Below are positions 1 through 8,218 of a stretch of 44,865 nt of DNA, piece by piece (positions within the stretch are counted from its first letter, which is position 1; each line of letters opens with the position of its first letter). The translations under genes and the position numbers were made by a program. Source of the DNA: a virus; the IMG/VR virus record IMGVR_UViG_3300024259_000061, positions 1 to 44,865 of that record; one strand, written 5' to 3'. Below the pieces are notes generated by a model. It ran no database searches. It saw only the letters and a program-made list of their open reading frames with translations, and was not told the origin of the DNA.

Positions 1-3000
1 ACGATTTGCAATTCTCTTGCAGTAATAGCACCAGTTAATCTATCTTGATCTGCTCCAGATGATCCTGCTCTGTTTGCAGAGTCTAGTCCAGCAAATCCTT
101 TATCTTCCTGGCCTATCTCATTTCTTCGACTTAGAAATCCTCCAATCAAAGGAATACCTACACCAAGAGCTAAAGCTCCCCAACCTATTCCTGGAATAGC
201 TCCTAAGAGTCCTCCAATACCTATCTTAGAATTTCCAGCAGAAGCATTTGCCATAGCCTTAGCAGCAGACTCAATAGCGTATTGTTGTAAAATTTTACCA
301 ACAGAGTCAGTAACAACTTTTACCATATTGAACCAAAATTTCTTTTCCATCTTAAGACGCTCATCACTAGCAGCCCTTTTGATAGCAGTCATTTGTTTTT
401 CTTTTTCTTCAAAAGTTATTACTTCATCTTTAAACATTTTATCAACTTCAGTCATTCTTTTTTGCATCTCTTTAGATACTCCAGCAGAATGATCAGCTAA
501 AAAAGCTCCTAATTGAGCAAACCCACCAACTAATTTTTCCATGTAACTAACCATAGTATTTAGTCGCTCTTCATAAAACTTTTTAGTTTCATTTATAATA
601 ATTTTATTATAAGCATCGTTTATTTCTTTTTCCCGTATTTTTGCTAATACAGAATACTCTTCATTATCTTTAGCCCATCTTTGCAAATTTGATATTAATT
701 GTCTTTTTGTATCTTTTGCTTTTTGAATTCTGTCACTAGAAGATGCAGAATCAGTACCAAATATCTTATCCCACATATTTCCAGCAGTTTCTGCCTGTGC
801 TTTTACTCCGCTTCTAACAAAAGTATCTATACTTTTACTCAAACGTGACCATACTTTATCTACATTTGTTTTTGCCATTTCGAGCATTAAATCTCGCCAT
901 TTTTTAGTTACATCCAATTGACGAACGGATTTTTGCAGCAAACCCTCTGCTTGTTCATTCGTAATTACACCTAAATTATGCATTTCTGCAACAACTCTCA
1001 TATTAGCTTGTAAAGCATCTGATTGTTCTTGATAAGTTCTTAGTATTCCTAATTCTTTTTTCTCTCTTCCTGCTTCTAGATTATTTATATCACCTAACAT
1101 TTTTGTTGCAATGGTTTCTCTTTTTTGTAATAAATTAGTGACTATAGCCTCTTGGACTGCTCTATTTTTGTTGTGATCCGCTATAGCTTTTCCTTTGGCT
1201 GCTAACTTATCCATATCTTTAGTTTGCTTAAAAACATTTTTAGCAACTGTATCAGACGCTTTAACTAAACTCTCGTAATCTTTTTGAATAGAAGATAACG
1301 CTTTAGTTAATTTTAGAGTTTCGGCATTAGTTAGTTTCATATTTTTATTTATAGGTACAAACAATGCCTCTAAATCTTTTCCTAATTTAGGGATATCTTC
1401 TTTACCTATAGCAGTTTTTAACTTACTTATGTTAGCTTGAAGTTCTTTCATATTACCTTCTGGAAGTTTAAAACTAGCACCAAATAATGCTGGTTTATCT
1501 CCAGTTTGTTTCATTATATCAGCAAAAACTTCGTTGACTTTATTTACATAATTTCTAACATCAGTTTTTATAGTCTCTCTTTGTCCTTCTTCTCCTATTT
1601 GAATATCTATTCTTGTTTTCCCTGAATATTTTGCTTCTTTTATAATTTCTTCAATATCAGAAATCATAGTATTTACAATATTCTTTGGTTTTATATTTTT
1701 TAAATCCTGCCATTTAGACTTCATATCATCTAAAGTTTTTGTAGAAGCTGTCCCTAAAGACCTATAAAGACTTTGAAGTGCTGATAACGCTATCTTATGA
1801 CCTTCTCGTTCCGTTGCAGCTATGTTTTCATTAGTTGATAAGTCTTGATATTTTATTATAAGACCTTCTATACTACTAATATAACCATTTATATTTTTAT
1901 CTGTTAAATCAAAACTTTTTATTAAATCTAAATTAACAGAGTCTACATTTAATATTTGTTTAACCAATTCACCATAAATACTTTTCAAATTATTAGCACC
2001 AAAAGAAGTAGCAGTTAATCCTTTCTTTATAAATTCATCAAACTTTTTATTCGCAGTATCTAACGCTGCTCCTACTTTAAATTCCTCCATAGATATGTTA
2101 AGAGATAACATTGCTAAATTCATGTTTTCTAATCTAGTATTTAACTCATGAATTTTAGGACTAGCTTTATCTATAGCTTCTCCTATCTTACCTATATTTT
2201 CTGCTGTATTTCCTATATTTAAATTTAATTCTGGTTGTAATTGATTTAACCTATCTTCTATTTTTTCTATTTCTTGTAATCCTTTTTTACTTAAATCAGT
2301 AGTAGTAATAAGTTCTTTGTATCTATTTCCTAACTTCTTTACTTCAGAATTATTATCCCTCAGTCTTTCCACTACATCTTGTGTTGCTTTTAATTCCTCT
2401 TTCTTTTTATTTATAATGTCCAAAGCAGTCTCTGCACTATTTTGTCTATATCTTTTCCACAAAGCTATACCAACAAGGATAGCAGCACTAAGAGCAATTA
2501 AATAAGGCATAGATGCTTTCATAGCTAATCCAACAGCTTTTATCCTACCCTCAGTAAGCAGTAGAATAGAATTAAATCGTAAAACTATCAAATATAACCC
2601 ATTAAATAATTTCCCTATAATAGGTAGTTTCATTCCAAGCATAGTTAAACTAGCTAAAGCTGAACCAATAGCTCCAGCAAACATTCCTGTCATAGTTACA
2701 GTATTTGCCATTACTGCTTTATTAAAAATAGCAGAACTTACAGCAGCAGTTTTATAAGCAGCCGTTAATAATGAAATCTTAGCGAGTAATGCAGAAAATA
2801 TCACAGTTAATTTACTTATAGCAAATAAAGAAAACCAAATTTTAACAAACATAGAAAACCCAGGAATTGCAGATATAATTTTTCCCATTCCCTTAACTAT
2901 CAATTGTATAGCATGGATAGTTGTTTTCATTACAGCATTAACTTTTCTTAGAAAATCTCCAATTTTTTGCTTTAATACATCTTCATTAGCTTTCACCCAA

Positions 3001-5192
3001 TTACTTATTGATTTTACCATATCTTGTATAGAATTAAGCATTAATTTATACCCACCAGAAATTAATCCTCCTATAGCTGCTCTAGTATTAAACATAGTAA
3101 CATTAAGTTTAGACTGAACTCCAGAAAGAGTCTCAGTAACAAGAGAAGCATTACCAGCAAAAATAGAAGCCTCTTTTAACATACCATTATAAATTGCTTG
3201 ATATTTTTGTGCCTCGGAAAGTTTTCCTGCCGTAGTTCCTATCTGAGCAGCATATTCTTCATACATGATTGATAAATTCTTAGTAATACCTGCATTATCA
3301 GTCATAATACTATTATGTGTAACAAAGCTTCCTGCTAAATAATTGTGATCGTCTGGAACAGTTAAATCAAAAGTAGGTTTTATACCTTGATATGAGATTG
3401 ATACAATCTTTATCAATGTGGGGGAAATCTTCAACTTTTTCAGTATTTTGTTTACTTTTTTTATGGATTTTTCTGTGGCAGTTCGGGCAGAGCGAGATAC
3501 CATTTGATATGACGAGCGATAATTTTGGGAATTCTGATCTACTGAATAAATGATGAGCCTCAATACTTCCTTCACCATCTCCACCGCATCGTGTACATCG
3601 AAAGGAATCCCTTGAAAGGACTGCTGCTCTCCAGTAGTGGTGATTTTCTGCATATTTTTTCCCTTTTGATGTTTCTCCAAAGGCAATAAAATATTTCTCT
3701 GTTGTCCATCCTTTTGCTTCTGATTTTTGCCACTCTGCTCTACACTTATTTGAACAGAATCTTCTTTTATTAATTCTGCTTGGGATGTCTTTGATCTCTT
3801 GTCCACACCAATTACAAGGTTTTTTAGCAATATCAATAATTTTCCTGACATTTTTGCAAGATTGTTTTTTCCCTGCACTTGATTTGACAATTGATCTGCA
3901 TTTATCAGAACAAATTCTTCCAAATCCTTTATTGACATAGACTCTAAGTGATCTAAAATCTTCTCCGCAAATTTTGCACTTAACCCAAACTTTTTCAATA
4001 TAGTCTCCCGATCTATAACTTGGAGATTTTTTTCCTTTTCTATTTTTACTGTTCCACTTTCCTTTACATCCTCTTGAACAGAACTTTGCTGTTGATAATC
4101 TTTTCCCAGATTTGATTGTAAATATTTTATTACACTCTTTACATCTGATTTGTAAGCATTTTTTACATACTTTTTGTGTTGAGTTTGTTGGGCCGAATAA
4201 TTGTTTACAACTTGTGCATTCTCTTTTTCGGTATTTAACAATTCGCATATTTTTTCCCTTAGTTTTGATTCATCAACCCAATAGACTTCCTCTCCCTCAT
4301 TTAATTCACTAAGAAACTTAAAACCACTCTTAGTAAGAAATCTATGGTTATCAGTTGATTCTACCTCACTGCCATTTTCTAATGTTATTTTAAATACATC
4401 TTTTTCTCCATTATAATGAATATAACTAGATTGTAAATTAACAATATTACCAGAATCTCTATCAACAGAGAATACCGCAGGAACTTTACCATCATCATGC
4501 AATTCTCCTATAGGAGAAGATACTAAATTTATATCATTATTACAAGAAGAATCATTTTCTTCTACATAAAGTATTGTATTATAATAACTTAGGCAGTTTT
4601 GATTTTTAATTCCTTGAGTAGCTCCAATAACAGCTTCTCCATAAGAAAGTGTTCCTTGTCTATTAAAAGCAGCAGCATCACCTAAAGCATGCATAATATC
4701 AACAGATTGTTGTAAAGTAAATTGACCAGTAGACAATAAATTTTTAAGTCCTGCGGAAGCTTCTTTAACCGAAATTAAACCTGTAGACGCTAATTTAGTT
4801 GCTTCTGCCATAGCTTTAAACTTACTGTTGCCAGTTTTCTCTGCAACAGCACCCAAACCAAGCAAAGCAGCCTCCAACTCCACAACAGCTTGTATAGATT
4901 TCCTAACAGCAGCCACTATTCCACCAAAAGCAAAAGCAAGAACTAATAATTCATTACGTAAAGCTCCTAATTTTTCTTTCATTCCAGAAGTAGTAACTCT
5001 AAACCTTATTCCAGCTTTTTCGGCCTTATTCATACTATTTTCTGCTTTATTGAAATTTTTACTAGTATCGCCTACATTTTTATTAAGCTTAGTTAATTCA
5101 GTCTTAGTTGATTTTATATTTTTATTTCCCTTTGCATTGAAGAAATTAAAATATATATCTAAATTCGAATTTAATGTTCCTGCACTAGCCAA
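1..5192 (-). CDS. Tail tape measure protein, intein-containing, 3' end outside window
   Basis: The reading frame is open from a TTG at 5192 to the left edge, about 1,730 codons, of which 428 are an intein, so at least 1,300 mature residues remain. The TTG follows an AGTAGGTG ribosome binding site, and the start overlaps the end of the chaperone region. The product sets tail length and is threaded through the tail tube. Features are an N-terminal Lys/Asn-rich segment, an alanine-rich helical region (EKLGALRNELLVLAFAF), hydrophobic stretches, long charged helical regions, and a Gly-rich hydrophobic segment near the left edge (GLLGAIPGIGWGALALG). Its place directly downstream of a frameshifted chaperone pair is the classic tape measure position. 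The exteins join as GIKNQN/SIMTDN. The gene is incomplete here, so total length is unknown. Confidence 0.92.
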   Translation of the reverse strand, partial: MASAGTLNSNLDIYFNFFNAKGNKNIKSTKTELTKLNKNVGDTSKNFNKAENSMNKAEKAGIRFRVTTSGMKEKLGALRNELLVLAFAFGGIVAAVRKSIQAVVELEAALLGLGAVAEKTGNSKFKAMAEATKLASTGLISVKEASAGLKNLLSTGQFTLQQSVDIMHALGDAAAFNRQGTLSYGEAVIGATQGIKNQNCLSYYNTILYVEENDSSCNNDINLVSSPIGELHDDGKVPAVFSVDRDSGNIVNLQSSYIHYNGEKDVFKITLENGSEVESTDNHRFLTKSGFKFLSELNEGEEVYWVDESKLREKICELLNTEKENAQVVNNYSAQQTQHKKYVKNAYKSDVKSVIKYLQSNLGKDYQQQSSVQEDVKESGTVKIEKEKNLQVIDRETILKKFGLSAKFAEKILDHLESMSIKDLEEFVLINADQLSNQVQGKNNLAKMSGKLLILLKNLVIGVDKRSKTSQAELIKEDSVQISVEQSGKNQKQKDGQQRNILLPLEKHQKGKNMQKITTTGEQQSFQGIPFDVHDAVEMVKEVLRLIIYSVDQNSQNYRSSYQMVSRSARTATEKSIKKVNKILKKLKISPTLIKIVSISYQGIKPTFDLTVPDDHNYLAGSFVTHNSIMTDNAGITKNLSIMYEEYAAQIGTTAGKLSEAQKYQAIYNGMLKEASIFAGNASLVTETLSGVQSKLNVTMFNTRAAIGGLISGGYKLMLNSIQDMVKSISNWVKANEDVLKQKIGDFLRKVNAVMKTTIHAIQLIVKGMGKIISAIPGFSMFVKIWFSLFAISKLTVIFSALLAKISLLTAAYKTAAVSSAIFNKAVMANTVTMTGMFAGAIGSALASLTMLGMKLPIIGKLFNGLYLIVLRFNSILLLTEGRIKAVGLAMKASMPYLIALSAAILVGIALWKRYRQNSAETALDIINKKKEELKATQDVVERLRDNNSEVKKLGNRYKELITTTDLSKKGLQEIEKIEDRLNQLQPELNLNIGNTAENIGKIGEAIDKASPKIHELNTRLENMNLAMLSLNISMEEFKVGAALDTANKKFDEFIKKGLTATSFGANNLKSIYGELVKQILNVDSVNLDLIKSFDLTDKNINGYISSIEGLIIKYQDLSTNENIAATEREGHKIALSALQSLYRSLGTASTKTLDDMKSKWQDLKNIKPKNIVNTMISDIEEIIKEAKYSGKTRIDIQIGEEGQRETIKTDVRNYVNKVNEVFADIMKQTGDKPALFGASFKLPEGNMKELQANISKLKTAIGKEDIPKLGKDLEALFVPINKNMKLTNAETLKLTKALSSIQKDYESLVKASDTVAKNVFKQTKDMDKLAAKGKAIADHNKNRAVQEAIVTNLLQKRETIATKMLGDINNLEAGREKKELGILRTYQEQSDALQANMRVVAEMHNLGVITNEQAEGLLQKSVRQLDVTKKWRDLMLEMAKTNVDKVWSRLSKSIDTFVRSGVKAQAETAGNMWDKIFGTDSASSSDRIQKAKDTKRQLISNLQRWAKDNEEYSVLAKIREKEINDAYNKIIINETKKFYEERLNTMVSYMEKLVGGFAQLGAFLADHSAGVSKEMQKRMTEVDKMFKDEVITFEEKEKQMTAIKRAASDERLKMEKKFWFNMVKVVTDSVGKILQQYAIESAAKAMANASAGNSKIGIGGLLGAIPGIGWGALALGVGIPLIGGFLSRRNEIGQEDKGFAGLDSANRAGSSGADQDRLTGAITARELQI
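3312..4595 (-). other. Intein in the tape measure protein (428 aa)
   Basis: The insert starts with Cys (CLSYYNTILYVE, block A; compare the CLSYDTEIL start of DnaE inteins). Block B holds the TxxH motif as TDNH, and the C-terminus has a textbook block F (TFDLTVPDDHNYLAG) and block G (FVTHN) followed by extein Ser. These are the residues needed for protein splicing. No LAGLIDADG or HNH motif occurs in the intein's own reading frame. The central part, about 4250 to 3370, encodes a Lys/Gln/Ser/Val-rich sequence without a recognisable domain because the same DNA encodes an HNH nuclease in another frame. I translated the intein frame codon by codon from 4319 to 3309 and found no stop. After splicing the exteins would read GIKNQN-SIMTDN. 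Confidence 0.9.
3367..4248 (-). CDS. HNH endonuclease nested in another frame inside the tape measure intein
   Basis: A 293-residue protein with its own ATG and a plausible ribosome binding site (AAGGG, 7 nt upstream). It opens with several CxxC zinc-ribbon pairs (residues about 11-14, 28-31, 36-39 and later ones) and ends with an HNH core: AHHLFSR, then SLCPNCHRKIHKK with its zinc cysteines. HNH proteins with zinc ribbons are common phage homing nucleases, and this one would cut intein-less alleles of the tape measure gene. It lies wholly within the intein but in a different frame, and both frames are open. It stops 55 bases before the intein end, so intein blocks F and G are untouched. HNH identity is secure from the motifs; independent expression is inferred. 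Confidence 0.88.
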   Translation of the reverse strand: MRIVKYRKRECTSCKQLFGPTNSTQKVCKKCLQIRCKECNKIFTIKSGKRLSTAKFCSRGCKGKWNSKNRKGKKSPSYRSGDYIEKVWVKCKICGEDFRSLRVYVNKGFGRICSDKCRSIVKSSAGKKQSCKNVRKIIDIAKKPCNWCGQEIKDIPSRINKRRFCSNKCRAEWQKSEAKGWTTEKYFIAFGETSKGKKYAENHHYWRAAVLSRDSFRCTRCGGDGEGSIEAHHLFSRSEFPKLSLVISNGISLCPNCHRKIHKKSKQNTEKVEDFPHIDKDCINLISRYKTYF

Positions 5193-5212
5193 TAACAACA
5201 CCTACTTTAGTT

Positions 5213-5761
5213 TTACATTCGTAATCCTCTAGTTCCTGCAACTTTTCTTTCCGAAGAAGCTTGGCTTCTATTGATATCTTTTCTTACTTTTTCTTCTCGT
5301 ATCTTTTCATACTCATTTCTTGTTGCAAGTATAGTAAGAAATGCTTCAACAATGATATTAGGTTGATCTAGCAACCCACCACTATTAGGAAATATCCCGT
5401 ATTCACTTGCATATGTTTCCCATAGCAACAAGAGATCAAAACTCTGATCCATCATTGATAGTGGGCATATGGCTTTATAATACAACTGCATAACCTCAAA
5501 AAGAGGTGGAGGATTTTTCATCTCCTGTTGTATATCTGACAATATATAAATAAAATCTTCTGGATTAACTCCAGATTTTTCTTCAAATCCTGTCATATTG
5601 CTCTGGTTGTCAAATGTTGGAATTCCAATATCTTTATCTCCATCTTGAAAACAAACTAAAACTTTATCTTCCTTCTCTTTACAACCAGAGCATTTGTATA
5701 AATTAGCTCTACCAATTTCTTCACTTTTCCACAAAGAAAAGTAAACTAGTATCTCTAACTT
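5213..5761 (-). CDS. Frameshift extension of the tail assembly chaperone (gpT-like part)
   Basis: This frame is entered by a -1 shift from the preceding gene at the A9 run. Translation would continue as K-L-E-I-L-V-Y-F and run 182 residues to the stop overlapping the tape measure start region, giving a fusion of about 329 residues. The only initiation codon near its 5' end is a TTG at 5734 without a good ribosome binding site, which favours frameshifting over independent initiation. It holds a zinc-knuckle-like CSGC near its start and a helical region with an Arg/Lys-rich tail. In lambda and many other phages the G/GT pair sits just upstream of the tape measure gene and chaperones it during tail assembly. 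The family is inferred from position and the frameshift, not from sequence similarity I recognise. Confidence 0.72.
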   Translation of the reverse strand, partial: KLEILVYFSLWKSEEIGRANLYKCSGCKEKEDKVLVCFQDGDKDIGIPTFDNQSNMTGFEEKSGVNPEDFIYILSDIQQEMKNPPPLFEVMQLYYKAICPLSMMDQSFDLLLLWETYASEYGIFPNSGGLLDQPNIIVEAFLTILATRNEYEKIREEKVRKDINRSQASSERKVAGTRGLRM

Positions 5762-5767
5762 TTTTTT
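5723..5767 (-). promoter_or_regulatory. Programmed -1 frameshift signal (slippery A run plus hairpin)
   Basis: In the upstream frame the codons GAA AAA AAA AGT TAG contain a consensus A AAA AAA heptamer at 5767-5761, just before the stop. The downstream frame is exactly -1 relative to it. A 7-bp hairpin (ACTTTTC / GAAAAGT, 6-nt loop) lies at 5742-5723, about 18 nt after the heptamer; that is longer than the usual spacer, so its role is uncertain. Confidence 0.7.
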
Positions 5768-6201
5768 TCTCCCTCTCGGAGTTTGCTATTATCAACAGCA
5801 ACATCCCAAATCTCGTTAACAGCTCCTGCTGGCATAAAATTGAGAGCCTCTTTAAGAATCCATTCCTGATCTAAGATTTTAACCATACTCTCATCAGTGT
5901 CTTTAATATCAGGTTTCGATTTCTCATTATCAGCGAAAAAAGAATTGGGAAACCAAAAATTTTCAATCTTAGTCACTGTATTCAGCCACTCAGCAGTATC
6001 AGCAGAATCTAATTTTCCTGAATGTAAATCTCTGTACCCTGATCGACCTTCTCTACCAGCAGCAGAATAACGTGATAACGTTTTATTTGCTTCGTGGTGA
6101 GTTTTAGGTTTAACCCAAAATACTGTTTGTTCGTTCTTGTCCTTTTTTCCCCTATCATCTTCTAAGATGTAGGGAACTGGCTCAAGTGTTATTCCTCGCA
6201 T
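5755..6201 (-). CDS. Tail assembly chaperone (gpG-like)
   Basis: A 148-residue protein between the tail tube region and the tape measure gene. A start at 6201 follows a good AAGGAG site. The sequence is charged, with a Trp-rich middle (EWLNTVTKIENFWFPNSFF) and a C-terminus ending in EGEKKS, encoded by the slippery A9 run. Position, size and the -1 slippery sequence at its 3' end match lambda gpG-type chaperones, which are made alone and, at low frequency, as a fusion with the next frame. No fold-level similarity could be tested. Confidence 0.72.
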   Translation of the reverse strand: MRGITLEPVPYILEDDRGKKDKNEQTVFWVKPKTHHEANKTLSRYSAAGREGRSGYRDLHSGKLDSADTAEWLNTVTKIENFWFPNSFFADNEKSKPDIKDTDESMVKILDQEWILKEALNFMPAGAVNEIWDVAVDNSKLREGEKKS

Positions 6202-6246
6202 ATCTGAATCTCCTTATTTCTATTACTATTCTGTAACATTATAATT

Positions 6247-6275
6247 GCACAGTAACACTTATAATGTTACTGTGC
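6247..6275. repeat. Perfect 11-bp inverted repeat
   Basis: GCACAGTAACA and its exact complement TGTTACTGTGC flank a 7-nt loop, between the 79-aa gene and the chaperone gene. There is no T run on either side, so it does not look like a Rho-independent terminator. GTAACA words also occur just outside the stem. It could be an RNA processing site or an operator. Confidence 0.6.
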
Positions 6276-6327
6276 ATGTTTTATGTTACTATCACTGTTT
6301 ATTCTAGATAGACAATCAAATTTCTAT

Positions 6328-6567
6328 CTACTTATCTAAGTTTTTCATATTCCAGGGAATATAATCAATTGTTTTTCCTTCGTTATTCATAATATAAATC
6401 CATCTTGGAGTTTCTCCATTAATTTCTAGATGTATATTATCTCTATCTAAATCACCTTCAAGATGAAATGTGATTCCTTTACTTGATTGAGTCTTATGAA
6501 ATCTTTTACACTCGAAATAAGACTCTCTTACTTCTCCATCATTTTTACTTATTGTTTTTACTATCAT
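6328..6567 (-). CDS. Hypothetical protein, 79 aa
   Basis: An ATG start follows an AGGTAGGAACAT site. The protein is hydrophilic with an aromatic beta-strand pattern (ITFHLEGDLDRD, PRWIYIMNNEGKTIDYIPW). It lies between the tail tube gene and the tail chaperones, so a tail-related or late accessory role is possible. I do not recognise a family. Confidence 0.65.
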   Translation of the reverse strand: MIVKTISKNDGEVRESYFECKRFHKTQSSKGITFHLEGDLDRDNIHLEINGETPRWIYIMNNEGKTIDYIPWNMKNLDK

Positions 6568-6610
6568 ATGTTCCTACCTTTCTGTTTTATCTGACTATCT
6601 ATCTAAATAA

Positions 6611-6778
6611 TTATAATAAAGTTACACAACATCTAAGACATAAATATTCAACAAAATTATCTAATGTTTTTTCTTTGGATTCGTCATTTAAAAAATCTTT
6701 ATAACAATATCTAACCCAATCTTGTTGATCTCCTACAGTCTCTATTTTGTGTTCATCAATTTTAAACTTTTCCTTCAT
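6611..6778 (-). CDS. Small hypothetical protein, 55 aa
   Basis: The 55-codon frame starts at ATG 6778 behind AGGAGATAGGAAG, a strong ribosome binding site. The product starts MKEKFKIDEHKIE and ends LCLRCCVTLL, with three cysteines near the C-terminus. It sits after the tail tube terminator hairpin and before the 79-aa gene. Function unknown. Confidence 0.6.
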   Translation of the reverse strand: MKEKFKIDEHKIETVGDQQDWVRYCYKDFLNDESKEKTLDNFVEYLCLRCCVTLL

Positions 6779-6804
6779 TTATCTTCCTATCTCCTACTTA
6801 TAAA

Positions 6805-6834
6805 TTAGAGATGCTATTTTATTAGCATCTCTAA
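6805..6834 (-). terminator. Terminator-like hairpin after the tail tube gene
   Basis: A 12-bp perfect stem (TTAGAGATGCTA / TAGCATCTCTAA, 6-nt loop) lies 20 bases past the tail tube stop. On the minus strand it is followed by a short TTTAT tract, so it may be a partial terminator or an mRNA 3' end that stabilises the abundant tail tube message. Confidence 0.6.
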
Positions 6835-6853
6835 ATTCTTTATTTACATATAC

Positions 6854-7879
6854 TTAGATCCCTCGATCTAAACCATCAAGTAAAACAACCTCGATAGCTG
6901 CATTAGTACCATCATATGCTCCGATAAATGGCAAGTCAAGAGCTACTTCATCATCATAACTCATATCTACACCAGTATATCTTGCATTAGTTTTAATGCT
7001 AATTTCACCAGAACTAGCAGGAGTTGCAGAAGCTCCCCAATAAAAATTAAGGGCAACATCAGTTCCGTTCATGAAATTATCTATTTGTTCTTTTCCACCT
7101 ACTGTAGCAGCACCCCAAGGAATCTTGACTGTTCCTTCAACAGTAAAATCCATAAGGATATGTTTCTGTACAGTATTACTTTCGTAATTTTTCTGAACCG
7201 CATTATTAGACACTGTAATAGACCAGCTATCAATATTAGTAGCTGTTCCTGCCACAGTAGCACCAGCAGTACTTGCTCCCCAAATAAGAGGATCATTAGT
7301 ATCAAACTGTAACGTGGTACTTCCAGCATTATAATCAGTTTCTAAATCAGCACCAACCCACTCGATAACAGCTTTAAGTGGAGTATTTGATTCAGCAGTT
7401 AATGTTATTGATCTTACAATAGCTCCTTTGATTCTCTGAGCAGTTGAAGAAGAACCACACTGCATACGTTTTAAAACGTTAGCAAATCTTTCTACTTCTA
7501 CTCCTTCAGTACATGTAGGAGAATTATAAGTTTTAGTGAATTCGTCTGTTCCTGTTCCTTCAGTTGTGCCTTTCTGAAAAAGCATCCACAAAGGAAACGC
7601 TAAATTGTAAGCATTAGCATCGAATTCCCAAGAAGTTGTAGGTTGCTTTACTCCTTGCTGGAATTCATATCCAGAACCAGTTCTACGAACAGCTAAACCA
7701 ATAGCTTTTCGTGCATCAATTATAGTTTGCCCTGGATCATAATGAGGTTGATTAGTTAAGGGCCAACAGTAATCATTACTAGCAACCCCTATAGCTCCAG
7801 TTCCAAATGCAAAAGTAGCTGTTATTGAAGCAGCAGGGCCAGCACCATAAAGTATCTGCCAGGGAACAATTGTCGACAT
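6854..7879 (-). CDS. Major tail (tube) protein
   Basis: A 341-residue protein rich in Gly, Ala, Thr and Ser, with the alternating beta-strand pattern of phage tail tube proteins. It starts MSTIVPWQILYGAGPAAS and ends DGTNAAIEVVLLDG. Middle segments such as SITLTAESNTPLKAVIEWVG and the late ALNFYWGASATPAS are typical of tube proteins, in which a beta-barrel forms stacked hexameric rings. It lies directly upstream of the chaperones and tape measure and has its own downstream hairpin, as expected for a highly expressed structural gene. Assignment rests on composition, length and order. Confidence 0.75.
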   Translation of the reverse strand: MSTIVPWQILYGAGPAASITATFAFGTGAIGVASNDYCWPLTNQPHYDPGQTIIDARKAIGLAVRRTGSGYEFQQGVKQPTTSWEFDANAYNLAFPLWMLFQKGTTEGTGTDEFTKTYNSPTCTEGVEVERFANVLKRMQCGSSSTAQRIKGAIVRSITLTAESNTPLKAVIEWVGADLETDYNAGSTTLQFDTNDPLIWGASTAGATVAGTATNIDSWSITVSNNAVQKNYESNTVQKHILMDFTVEGTVKIPWGAATVGGKEQIDNFMNGTDVALNFYWGASATPASSGEISIKTNARYTGVDMSYDDEVALDLPFIGAYDGTNAAIEVVLLDGLDRGI

Positions 7880-7913
7880 TGATTAGAACACTTCCTTTCT
7901 TATTGTTATTTTT

Positions 7914-8198
7914 TTAAATTTCATCCTTAAACTTACGTTTATAGGACTTTTTTTTAGGTTTTTCTTTCGTTTCTTTTACTATTGGATTATCAGGAAAAGA
8001 TTTTGACTCCTGCTCAAATTCTATTCCACAATTCCAATCATTAACTAACATATTTGCTACATCGTCTGGGACTTCTATAACATTCCCTTTCTTGAGGGAA
8101 AGATAAAGATGTCTATTCTCTGGAATATCGAGCCAACCTTCTCTACTTTTTAATCTAGCTCCATTACATCCCATAGCATACCAACAAACTTTTTTCAT
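7914..8198 (-). CDS. Hypothetical protein, 94 aa, with basic tail
   Basis: I chose the ATG at 8198 because GAGGTG lies 6 nt upstream; a GTG at 8207 would sit inside that site. The N-terminal half has hydrophobic/aromatic residues (KKVCWYAMGCNGARL) and a short VPDDVANMLVNDW segment. The last 25 residues are strongly Lys-rich. It lies between the exonuclease and the tail tube genes. The EVPDDVA pattern resembles small phage head-tail joining-region proteins of unknown role. Confidence 0.7.
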   Translation of the reverse strand: MKKVCWYAMGCNGARLKSREGWLDIPENRHLYLSLKKGNVIEVPDDVANMLVNDWNCGIEFEQESKSFPDNPIVKETKEKPKKKSYKRKFKDEI

Positions 8199-8218
8199 TC
8201 TAAACACCTCTTTTATAT

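Noticed and set aside
3367-4248. Group I intron carrying the HNH gene in the tape measure gene
   Set aside because: The host frame is open across the whole insert and has intein splicing blocks with extein-junction residues; no intron core was needed.
6247-6275. Rho-independent terminator at the 11-bp inverted repeat
   Set aside because: No T run follows on either strand, so it is listed only as an inverted repeat.
7099-7329. Minus-strand 76-aa hydrophobic frame inside the tail tube gene
   Set aside because: Out-of-frame shadow of the tube gene with no start signal.
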